NCBI GenBank assembly: GCA_900759445.1
Contig: CAAEVH010000047.1
Span: forward strand, 1-53,017
From: an uncultured Raoultella sp.
GTDB taxonomy: Bacteria; Pseudomonadota; Gammaproteobacteria; Enterobacterales; Enterobacteriaceae
Direction: 5' to 3'
DNA: 53,017 nt
In this document: piece after piece, positions 9,050 through 16,052 of the stretch
Position numbering within the stretch: the first letter of the stretch is position 1
How the letters are laid out: each line of letters starts with the position of its first letter
Made by a program: the position numbers and the translations under genes
The notes under the pieces: generated by a model
What the model saw: only the letters and a program-made list of their open reading frames with translations
Databases searched by the model: none
Told to the model about the DNA's origin: nothing

Positions 9050-10284
9050 TTCTGCACCACTGCCCAAAGTGTTTTATAGATTGCAGTAACATAATCCTTG
9101 CACAAGATGCATCCTGAGCCAGACATCATTTTTTTGTCTTCATCAGCTTCATTTTCCGCATAGAAGACAACGGGTATATTACATGCTCGAGCGTACCCGA
9201 CCTCATAGATTGTTCCAGCATCTAAACCGTCACCAATAGCAAAAATGATATCAGCATTTTTTATTCCCTCAAGATCTCTTTCCACAACATCTTCTGCTTT
9301 ACCATGCCCGACGTCATGATAAGGAGAAAAGACTTTAAACCCTAGATCGCTCAAATTGCGGCGAGCTTGTTCAATCAACCACATCTGTGCCAAAGTAAAG
9401 AAAGGGCCTGCGAGATAGACCGAATATGTTTCACCACGTAGAAATTCAGGAGTGGGTAAAATTGCCTTGGGATTAAAATCAGCGAGCCCTTGAGTTGATG
9501 GAAATAAACTGTTCTCACAATAATACGCTGTTGCATGAGAAGCTGCATTAGCTGCATCATGAGCAGATTTTTTATTAATCATCCACTGGTATGCAAAATA
9601 AGCAACGAACGCATCTCCTGAACCTATTTTGAATACATTACTGGTCTCATAAGCTGGAATCGTGGATATTTTTCCATTATCACATACCAATGCTCCAGCA
9701 GGCCCTTGCTTAATTATAATTACTTGCGCATGGCCTTGTTCAAACAAATGGATAGCTTGCTCTTCAACAGATAATTTAGGTTGACCGCTCAACGTTGTGG
9801 CTTCATAGCGATTGAGAATAAGTGCCAGATTCTTTGCTGTTGAGCCGTTTTGCTTGAACAATTCAGGTTTCGACACATTTTGAGGGTCATAAACGGCGTA
9901 TTCAGCATCAACTACAGCAGTCCCTTCCAGCATCCCATAACGTAGAACGTTAGTCGCTTGCAATCTAATGTCTGGCATCGATACGGGAGGAACATTATAA
10001 ATTTTAGGTTCTGACAGGCCATGCTCGTAGTGAAACAAAATAGAACGAGCTAGAGGTTGGATGTCGACATTAAAGCCCTCAAAATAAGCTCTCTCACGAA
10101 GTACTTGAGCAACGCTGTTATCCGCGTAAGTGTGAAAATTTACTGGTACTTTGAGATGGGCAAGCGCTGATGCGGCTCGACCGGCAGATCCGAATATATC
10201 GTGGTAGCCAGGGTGCAAACAGACTTCATGGTAAGAGCCTCCAACTAATGTCAGAACTCCACTATCTGGTGTATTTGTATTCAT
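9046..10284 (-). CDS. Fusion of PfkB-family kinase and nucleoside 2-deoxyribosyltransferase domains
   Basis: 412 residues in two domains. Residues about 10-275 form a PfkB/ribokinase-type sugar or nucleoside kinase, with GSAGRAASALAHL early and the anion-hole/catalytic motif KIGSGDAFVAYF at 219-230. Residues about 285-412 form a nucleoside 2-deoxyribosyltransferase: YSVYLAGPFF (288-297) and DGLDAGTIYEVGYA (352-365) with the nucleophile Glu361. Such an enzyme could exchange the base on a deoxynucleoside and phosphorylate a nucleoside, supplying or recycling a modified nucleotide for the QueC neighbour. That link is inference. Coupled on both sides by ATGA overlaps. Confidence 0.75.
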   Translation of the reverse strand: MNTNTPDSGVLTLVGGSYHEVCLHPGYHDIFGSAGRAASALAHLKVPVNFHTYADNSVAQVLRERAYFEGFNVDIQPLARSILFHYEHGLSEPKIYNVPPVSMPDIRLQATNVLRYGMLEGTAVVDAEYAVYDPQNVSKPELFKQNGSTAKNLALILNRYEATTLSGQPKLSVEEQAIHLFEQGHAQVIIIKQGPAGALVCDNGKISTIPAYETSNVFKIGSGDAFVAYFAYQWMINKKSAHDAANAASHATAYYCENSLFPSTQGLADFNPKAILPTPEFLRGETYSVYLAGPFFTLAQMWLIEQARRNLSDLGFKVFSPYHDVGHGKAEDVVERDLEGIKNADIIFAIGDGLDAGTIYEVGYARACNIPVVFYAENEADEDKKMMSGSGCILCKDYVTAIYKTLWAVVQK

Positions 10285-10616
10285 TGTGCATAAACCTTAA
10301 CCATAACCTGCCCACCATTGATTGAGATTACCCGGGCAACATATGTTGTACCAAGCTCAATGCATTCACGCATGCGCTGAATTTGAGGGGAGGCAATACC
10401 ACCTGCAACTTGGTTAGCGCCATATATGGCTTCAGTTAAAGATAATCCGTTTTGGTTGCGTTGCTGGATGACCAGTATGTCTCCAGCTTTTAGTAATGGC
10501 ACAACAGCTGGATTTGGCGAGCTAAGCTGAGTAGTTATCGTTAATTTTTCACATGTAAGTTCAAAAGTGTCTTGACCAAACTGACCACCAAAGCTTCCAC
10601 CACCTGAACCGGACAT
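10281..10616 (-). CDS. Small protein with Gly/Ser-rich N-terminus, first gene of the QueC operon
   Basis: 111 residues, not recognised as a named family. It starts MSGSGGGSFGGQFGQ, a flexible Gly/Ser tail, followed by a mostly beta-strand body (FELTCEKLTITTQL, GDILVIQQ, TTYVARVISINGGQVMVKVYA). GAGG lies about 7 bases before the ATG, so the start and therefore the tail are well supported. The stop overlaps the next ATG. A Gly/Ser-rich N-terminus beside a QueC-like gene recalls QatB of the Qat system and the N-terminal-Gly proteins modified by QueC-like enzymes in type IV CBASS, as I remember those reports. It may be the substrate or sensor of the operon. Confidence 0.6.
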   Translation of the reverse strand: MSGSGGGSFGGQFGQDTFELTCEKLTITTQLSSPNPAVVPLLKAGDILVIQQRNQNGLSLTEAIYGANQVAGGIASPQIQRMRECIELGTTYVARVISINGGQVMVKVYAQ

Positions 10617-10878
10617 AATGACCTCGAGATTATAGTTAGAGATATGCCGTTAAAATGTATTATGAAAAAAGATCCATTTGTACAAAAATTGACGATTTTC
10701 TGATCATCATCAAACATTGCTTTTGTACCTGGTATCGCCGCCATACCGGTCCATCGGGTGATATCTTTACTAGTTGGGTGACCTGCACCCCGTTGATTAA
10801 TACACCCCGATGTTAGTAATGTCTTCATAATGACCCTGACCCCGAATATGCTCCAGTCATAATCAGGAATAACCGGCT

Positions 10879-11712
10879 TCATGTTGGTTGCATGTTCTGG
10901 CAACCGGCAGACTTTTCAGCAAATTCGGACGGGGTCATCCAGCCCAGCGCAGAATGAGGACGTCTCTGGTTATAGTGTATGCGCCAGGCTTCGATTTTGC
11001 ACCGTGCATCCTCCAGCGACATGAACCAGTTTTCGTTCAGGCACTCCTGCCGCAGCCTGCCGTTGAACGACTCTACTGTGGCATTATCCGTTGGTGTTCC
11101 CGGTCGTGAGAAGTCTATACGCATCCCTCGCTCATATACCCACTTGTCCAGCATTTTTCCTGCAAATTCAGAGCCGTTATCGGTTTTTAGCAACTGTGGT
11201 AAAGGGCGTCTGAGCGCAATGGTGTTCAGCATCTCTGCGACCTCCGTTGAGCGCAGATTCTGGCCCACGCAGATCCCCAGACATTCGCACGTGTAGAGAT
11301 CAATGACCGTCAGCAGACGTAACCGACGCCCGTCAAATAAGGCGTCAGAAACAAAATCCATGCCCCAGACATGATTCGGATACAGCCCCTGAGGCTGGGG
11401 CTGTCGCCGATTTATTTCTGCGTGGGCGTTTGAGACGCAGGGACAGACCCTGCTCGCGGTAGAGTCGGTAAATGCGTTTATGATTATCCCGCCTGAGCAT
11501 GACGTGCACCCTGCGGTAGCCATAGTGGATCCGGGTTTCGGTGATCTCCCTGATACGAAGGCGTAGCGCGCTGTCGTCTGCCACCACAGAACGGTAGCGA
11601 AAAGAGCTGCGGCTGATCCGTAGCGCAAAACAGACCTGCCTCTCGCTGGCCCCGTAGCGTGCCTGCAGATCCCGGACCCATTCGCGCAGACGTGCCAGCG
11701 TCAGTTCTTTTT
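10879..11712 (-). pseudogene. IS3-family transposase OrfB (DDE integrase), internal frameshift
   Basis: The frame entered by -1 slippage runs KKELTLARL...RIHYGYRRVHVMLRRDNHKRIYRLYREQGLSLRLKRPRRN. Near 11400-11420 the reading must change frame to continue as RRQPQPQGLYPNHVWGMDFVSDALF...LLKTDNGSEF...RPGTPTDNATVESFNGRLRQECL...YNQRRPHSALG. The catalytic residues are there (D in WGMDF, D in TDNGSEF, E in ESFNG), so only the single-base change near AATAAATCGG separates the halves. One surplus A would explain it. As written, the element should not make full-length transposase. Confidence 0.75.
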
Positions 11713-11967
11713 TGCCAGCACATCCTGCAGCATGGCTTTGTCGAGGCTGAGATCGGCAACCAGCTTTTTCAGCCTGAGATTCTCTTCCTCAAGTTGCCGC
11801 ATGTGCTTCAGCTCAGAAGGGGAAATCCCGCCGTATTTTTTTCGCCAGGTGTAAAACGTGGCATCGGAGATGCCCAGCTTACGGCAGACTTCGGGCACGC
11901 TCGTACCCAGTTCGGCCTGTTTCAGGGCAAAGACAATCTGCTCTTCGGTGAATCGTGACTTTTTCAT
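11701..11967 (-). CDS. IS3-family transposase OrfA (helix-turn-helix and leucine zipper)
   Basis: 88 residues, MKKSRFTEEQIVFALKQAE...; the HTH (VPEVCRKLGISDATFYTWRKKYGG) and leucine-rich coiled segment (LKHMRQLEEENLRLKKLVADL) are typical of OrfA in the IS51/IS407-type groups. GGAGG precedes the ATG at 11967 by about 8 bases. It binds the IS ends and is normally fused to OrfB by -1 slippage at the end of the gene. Confidence 0.85.
   Translation of the reverse strand: MKKSRFTEEQIVFALKQAELGTSVPEVCRKLGISDATFYTWRKKYGGISPSELKHMRQLEEENLRLKKLVADLSLDKAMLQDVLAKKN
11707..11713 (-). promoter_or_regulatory. A6G slippery heptamer for -1 frameshifting between orfA and orfB
   Basis: Read leftwards, the last codons of orfA are GCA AAA AAG AAC TGA. 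Slipping back one base on A AAA AAG continues as KKELTLARLREWVRDLQARYG, the start of the OrfB reading frame. This is the usual IS3-family arrangement for making the OrfAB transposase. Confidence 0.75.
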
Positions 11968-12047
11968 CGGCACAACCTCCGCTCAGGGGAGTCGTCATCA
12001 TGCCAGAATTCTGTTTCTGAATGGAGCAGGATCTTGGGTCAGGATCA

Positions 12048-12267
12048 AGTAACTCTTTGATTCTTGAAATTCATAAACTAAAATGATTGAGTATATGATT
12101 GAATATATAAGTGAGTATATGAAGGTGTTTTTACTATTTATATTTTCATTAAATTCAGTTAATTAATTCTGTTTGGCGAGTCCGGCCTTCAACTCCAGAT
12201 TTTAAGCGTAGTTATTCTGGTGTTAACGCCTTCACCTACAAGGCTTTCTTCACTTTTATTCTTACCC
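12048..12267. other. AT-rich spacer between the IS and the HNH nuclease gene
   Basis: No gene seen. It begins with low-complexity AT sequence (repeated gagtatat / gaatatat) and ends with a pyrimidine-rich stretch just downstream of the nuclease stop codon. Confidence 0.4.
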
Positions 12268-13137
12268 CTACCCCCTAAATACCTCCTTCCTATGCCATTC
12301 CACAAATCCGTCTTTCGGGTAGTTCTCTTTCCCCTGCGGTAGCCCAATCAGTTTCCCATCAAAATCCCAGAACAGCTTTCCGACTATACCGCCGCCGTTC
12401 ACCGCAGGCGAAACCTGTATCCGCATGTTCTCATCCAGACCAACAGATCCTTTATCAAACGCTTTATGGTGAATGGCGCAGAGGGCCAGGCCATTGGGTA
12501 TTTCACATGGCCCTCCGTGCTGCTTCCATTTGATATGCGCCGCTTCCAGTGCGACAGAGGTGTTATCGTGGCGCATATTAAAACCGCAGATAGCACACTC
12601 GTAGTTATAGGCGCGCAGCACTTGTTGGCGGAAAAGCGGATCTCGTTCTTTGCGAATTTGCTGAAAATCAAAGCCCATTTCATCGGCGATCTCTTCCTGA
12701 ATACTTTCAGGGAAGTGGGCTGCTAATATCTGATGTGCCAGAGTGTTGATCAGTTTTTTGTTTGCAGAGAGTAGCGAGTAATACTCTTCATCAAAACCGC
12801 CTGCTACATGGCAGGACTCTAGCTCTTTAGTCGGAGGCTGTTTGCTGCCCGTGGTCGAGCAGTGCTCAGCGTTTTGTAGTTCCCAGAAGCCGTCGCCCTT
12901 CAGCCGCCAGAAAGGCATATCAGGTCGGTATTGAGCTCGCTGTGGGCCAAAGCGTTCTAGTAAGTTATGTAACTGATCGCGAACTTCTGAGGCGTAATCG
13001 AACATCCGTGAATGTCCGCGCTGATACTGGGACAGTACGTGGAGTAGCAACAGCGGCTTATGAGGCGCGCGTTGTTCCCCTTTACGCCAGATAGTGATGT
13101 CGGCAATTGCTTGCTGTAGAGTTTTACTGGAAGGCAT
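12268..13137 (-). CDS. HNH endonuclease, probable phosphorothioate-sensing (SBD-HNH) type IV restriction enzyme
   Basis: 289 residues. The N-terminal half carries WRKGEQRAPHKPLLLLHVLSQYQRG and MPFWRLKGDGFWEL, the pattern I associate with the sulfur-binding domain of ScoMcrA-like enzymes that cut phosphorothioate-modified DNA. The C-terminal half is an HNH nuclease: YECAICGFNM, EAAHIKWKQHGGP, NGLALCAIHHKAFDKG, with paired Cys and the His residues in place. It is predicted to cleave incoming DNA with backbone modification. A second reading is a general HNH/McrA-like nuclease with the same domain. No dnd genes are visible nearby, which fits since the host must lack the modification. Confidence 0.75.
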   Translation of the reverse strand: MPSSKTLQQAIADITIWRKGEQRAPHKPLLLLHVLSQYQRGHSRMFDYASEVRDQLHNLLERFGPQRAQYRPDMPFWRLKGDGFWELQNAEHCSTTGSKQPPTKELESCHVAGGFDEEYYSLLSANKKLINTLAHQILAAHFPESIQEEIADEMGFDFQQIRKERDPLFRQQVLRAYNYECAICGFNMRHDNTSVALEAAHIKWKQHGGPCEIPNGLALCAIHHKAFDKGSVGLDENMRIQVSPAVNGGGIVGKLFWDFDGKLIGLPQGKENYPKDGFVEWHRKEVFRG

Positions 13138-13225
13138 TGCGTTATGTCATCTGCTAAATAATTGCGATGATGCTCGCAAAACACAACCCGATCAAGTTGA
13201 TAGGCCAGCGAGAAGCGCCTTTTAT

Positions 13226-13726
13226 CTAAACGCCATAACGTTTATTTCCGCTAGAAGTAATGCAGTAAAGTCCTCCTCGAGGCCCTATGCATACCGTGCC
13301 TGAAGAGCAGGGGCATGATGAACCATAGTTTTGTGGGGCCGAGTGCTGCAGAGAGGGGGGGATGTTCCGTTCGTAATTTTGCGGGGAAAGGTGGCGTGAC
13401 TTTTTTGACATAACAATTGGCTGATTCACATAAATAAGATGATGATACCCAACGCTCTTTTTCATTGGCGATACTTATTCTACTCCAGTTATTTTGTTGC
13501 TCATATATTTTGACCTGAGCCCCTCTTTGTAACGATTCCAGAGGTGAACCGTTAGGTGTAGAACGTACTTTTAGAGCATTAGCATTAGCATAGCCAATCT
13601 TCGCTTGTTCAGACATGCCTGATTCTTGTGCAGGTTTAGCTGCAGGGGAGTTGGTGCTTTATTATCCTTAGCAAAAAACCAGTCAAATAATACAATAACA
13701 ATGAATCCGATGCTTTTATTCTTCAT
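13226..13726 (-). pseudogene. SH3-domain membrane-anchored protein, two homopolymer frameshifts
   Basis: Three frames join into one plausible protein. Start 13726: MKNKSIGFIVIVLFDWFFAKDNKAPTP (membrane anchor). Next: AAKPAQESGMSEQAKIGYANANALKVRS...GAQVKIYEQQNNWSRISI...RWVSSSYLCE (bacterial SH3). Then: SRHLSPQNYERN...CPCSSGTVCIGPRGGLYCITSSGNKRYGV, a C-terminal motif (GPRGG.YCITS.G.KRY) common to secreted proteins of this type. The first switch needs one more C in CCCC, the second one fewer A in AAAAAA. Both are homopolymers, so either base-call error or real decay would explain it. If intact it would be about 165 residues, probably periplasmic. Confidence 0.6.
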
Positions 13727-13973
13727 CTTTTATTCACATTCGCGTTTATTTTTATATAAATTATATAATATTTCTATGAGTTATGGATGTGCGTTTTATC
13801 ATAAATCAGTATTTTAATTGGTGTTAGATTGTCTGGCACCGCAATAGGCCTCCTTTTCGCTATTTCAGCTCCGCGATTCCACCTCTTTAGTCAACTAGAA
13901 ATACTTGATTTAATTTATATTGGTTGTATATTGGATTTTTATTTGTTGCTTAAAATGCTAAGAGGGATAAATA

Positions 13974-14783
13974 ATGGAGCAGAACTATCTATATATGTTT
14001 GAGTGTGACTATGCATCTCGTACGCGCGAAAAAAAATTTCTGAAGGATATTTTAAATAATTTTGATAAAGATTATGCGACAATGGTAGGTGTTGTTGTAA
14101 ATAACAATCCATACTGTTTAGCATTTCATATTGCAGTTAATTTACAAAAAGATCCTATTGTCTTTGAGTTATGGTTGAAAGATAATTATCCAGGAAAACT
14201 GAAAAGATATAATATTTTCACAAAAGATATCCCTCAGTATAATGTTCAAACTTTTATTGATGCTGACATGGTTGATTTTGCTATAACACCCGAAGGAGGT
14301 GGCTATTTATTTCTTTGGCCTGAGCGAGAGTTATTTGAAAAACAACATCCACAATATAAAAATATTAATGAAAAGCAATCCAAGGTGTTTATTAGTCATT
14401 CCTCAAAAGATAAGCTTAATATTGTCAATCCATTAAATGCTTATTTACAGGCTAATGATATAGCAACATGGCTAGATAGTTATGAAATTGATTATGGAGA
14501 TAATATTTCTATCAAGGTTAATGAAGGGATTGAAGAGTCAGCTGTTGGCTTATTTGTCTTGACTGATAATTTTTTTAATAGTGACAGTGGTTGGCCCTTA
14601 GCCGAATTCTCCACCTTTTTCACGGATCTGATGAAGTCAAATAAAAAAGTGCTTATGTTGGATGCAGGAGTGTCACCTAAAAATATGTTAGGAATGATGA
14701 AGGCTTACCGCTATATCTCTTGGGATAATGGAGCAAGTCTACCGGAAATTGCTAACGCTATTAATAAAATAATAAAGCGATGA
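13974..14783 (+). CDS. TIR-domain protein, putative antiphage NADase effector
   Basis: 269 residues, very AT-rich. Residues about 137-269 form a TIR domain: KVFISHSSKDK, then LQANDIATWLDSYEIDYGD, SAVGLFVLTDNFFNSDSGWPLAEFSTFF with Glu211 at the catalytic position of NAD-cleaving TIRs, and YRYISWDN. The N-terminal 130 residues are an unrecognised sensor or adaptor region. GAGGG lies about 7 bases before the ATG. It is a single-gene unit with nothing adjacent that obviously makes a signal molecule, so it may sense infection itself. The role is inferred from the domain and island context. Confidence 0.75.
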   Translation: MEQNYLYMFECDYASRTREKKFLKDILNNFDKDYATMVGVVVNNNPYCLAFHIAVNLQKDPIVFELWLKDNYPGKLKRYNIFTKDIPQYNVQTFIDADMVDFAITPEGGGYLFLWPERELFEKQHPQYKNINEKQSKVFISHSSKDKLNIVNPLNAYLQANDIATWLDSYEIDYGDNISIKVNEGIEESAVGLFVLTDNFFNSDSGWPLAEFSTFFTDLMKSNKKVLMLDAGVSPKNMLGMMKAYRYISWDNGASLPEIANAINKIIKR

Positions 14784-15266
14784 GTTTCTGAAGTTACTAA
14801 TTGCAATGTTGTATTTAGGATTAAGGCAAGTATTTTAGTGCAGCCTAAATACTTGTCTCTAAAAATTATGTTATAATTTTTATATGTGTTTTAATGATGG
14901 ATTGGATATCCGGTCAATTTAATAGATGTAGGGTTGTGCGGATTTTATACAGGGATATTGCTATTATGGACATGATACTCTTTAAGAGACAGATTTTCGG
15001 ATTGATTTGAAATACATTTCATATTGAAATTAATTATCAATTTATCAATTTATCAATTTATCAATTTTGTCCAGTTCATTAGAGTCATAAGTCAGCGCTG
15101 TCATTGTCGCTACCATGGAAATTATACCATTATGTTTAGTTGTAACATTGTTACCTTCGGGTTTGTGCTTGCCAATTTTCTATCCGTCAGTTTTGACATT
15201 GTACCTTCAACTCATTTCTGGTCAATAAAATTGAGAATAATAACAAGAAACTCCAATATAGGTGAA
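14784..15266. other. AT-rich intergenic region
   Basis: About 480 bases between the TIR gene and the symE terminator with no supportable gene. It contains the short tandem repeat listed separately. The codon-like frames here read as low-complexity Ile/Asn/Phe and have no motif. Confidence 0.4.
15034..15065. repeat. Four tandem copies of TTATCAAT
   Basis: Four perfect 8-bp units in a row. Such octamer arrays can change copy number by slippage. No promoter clearly overlaps it. Confidence 0.85.
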
Positions 15267-15291
15267 CCGCTCCTGACGCATCAGGAGCGGT
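15266..15291. terminator. Hairpin at the 3' end of symE
   Basis: ACCGCTCCTGA and TCAGGAGCGGT (11-bp stem) around loop CGCA, six bases past the symE stop. AT-rich flank on the right side (atttatta); no strong T-run on the symE side. Confidence 0.6.
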
Positions 15292-15296
15292 ATTTA

Positions 15297-15629
15297 TTAG
15301 CTTCGTACACGTTTCCCCGCAATCACCCCAATAAACTCTCTTACCTGTTTCTGCTTCCTTGCCGACAGCTTCTCAACCCGACGCATCGCTTCTTCCAGCT
15401 CCGGTTCCGGCTCTACTGCCGTCAGCACGATACACCCCGCCATCACCCGGGCCTCTACCTTTGTACCCGTCGCAAACCCTGCGGCTTCCAGCCACTGACC
15501 CTTCATCGTTAACGCCGGAATACGACTATAATCCGGAAAACGGCTCACATAGCTCACGGTTAACTGACGCTTATTTTTCACTGGCGCTTCTGCAACACAT
15601 GAATCTGCAATACAATCGACTTCAGTCAT
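15297..15629 (-). CDS. symE: SymE, SOS-linked type I toxin
   Basis: 110 residues, very close to E. coli Sym[47 protein letters not shown] and the C-terminal [20 protein letters not shown]. SymE has an AbrB-like fold; in E. coli it is a toxin held in check by the antisense RNA SymR and lies beside hsdRMS. Here hsdR is about 13 kb away, as if the defence genes had been inserted inside that locus. ATG 15629 is chosen by homology. I do not see a convincing LexA box upstream. Confidence 0.9.
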   Translation of the reverse strand: MTEVDCIADSCVAEAPVKNKRQLTVSYVSRFPDYSRIPALTMKGQWLEAAGFATGTKVEARVMAGCIVLTAVEPEPELEEAMRRVEKLSARKQKQVREFIGVIAGKRVRS

Positions 15630-15697
15630 AATTGCTATTCCGTATAAATAGTGATTGTGATGAGCGATGTGGACGTGCGCTAACACGTTCACATCGC
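15540..15697 (+). ncRNA. symR: Possible SymR-like antisense RNA with terminal hairpin
   Basis: Opposite the symE 5' end, TATAAT at 15527-15532 could start a rightward transcript that crosses the symE start. A strong stem (GCGATGTGGACGTG, loop CGCTAA, CACGTTCACATCGC at 15664-15697, one G-T wobble) lies downstream, followed by an AT-rich stretch. This matches the position of SymR in E. coli, but the sequence itself is not one I can match. The -35 box is poor. Confidence 0.35.
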
Positions 15698-15973
15698 GTT
15701 AAATAACACCTGTAAATCTAACCAGTAACAAAAACAAAGTCCAGCTGATAATAAAACATAATCGGCACCTTCTGACTTATATTAAGAACTGAAGAGGGAT
15801 ATTTAATCTTGATGTTTATGGCGTATAAATAGAATAGATGAATGAGGTTTGTTTTCTTATAAGCCATTAAATGACTCAACACTGAATAGCATTACCAACT
15901 ATCAGAAACACGGTTATTGCATCCGGCGAATAAACTCACCAGCTTTAATACTGACGCTCATTCGCACCGCAGG

Positions 15974-16009
15974 ACATCCGGCCATCGGCTAACGCCGGTA
16001 ACCGGATGT
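15974..16009. repeat. Imperfect palindrome (REP-like or terminator) downstream of the PTS operon
   Basis: ACATCCGG and CCGGATGT close a hairpin with an inner GGC...GCC pairing. Another CATCCGG lies some 55 bases to the left. It stands 44 bases past the last operon gene and resembles enterobacterial intergenic repeats. Confidence 0.45.
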
Positions 16010-16052
16010 ATAAAGTGACAAGGGGAGGGGAACATCCCTGTTCCCGGAGCCC

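Larger units (their letters stand above)
10831..12047 (-). mobile_element. IS3-family insertion sequence (about 1217 bp), frameshifted copy
   Basis: Outer ends are imperfect inverted repeats: left TGACCCTGACCCCGAATATG, right (reverse complement) TGATCCTGACCCAAGATCCT, with TGCTCCA/TGCTCCAT aligned further in. Between them, reading leftwards, lie orfA, an A6G slip site and orfB with a DDE integrase core. I see no matching short target duplication (ataa on the left, agta on the right), so the copy is old or its flanks have changed. It lies between the QueC operon, whose first ATG is about 215 bases away, and the HNH nuclease gene. Confidence 0.8.

Noticed and set aside
10541..10903. 120-codon leftward frame spanning the IS left end and the operon start
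   Set aside because: It crosses the IS boundary and overlaps the well-supported 111-aa gene in another frame.
10831..12047. Target-site duplication at the IS ends
   Set aside because: Flanking bases (ataa / agta) do not match, so none is claimed.
15034..15065. CRISPR-like array
   Set aside because: Repeat is 8 bp with no spacers; simple tandem repeat.
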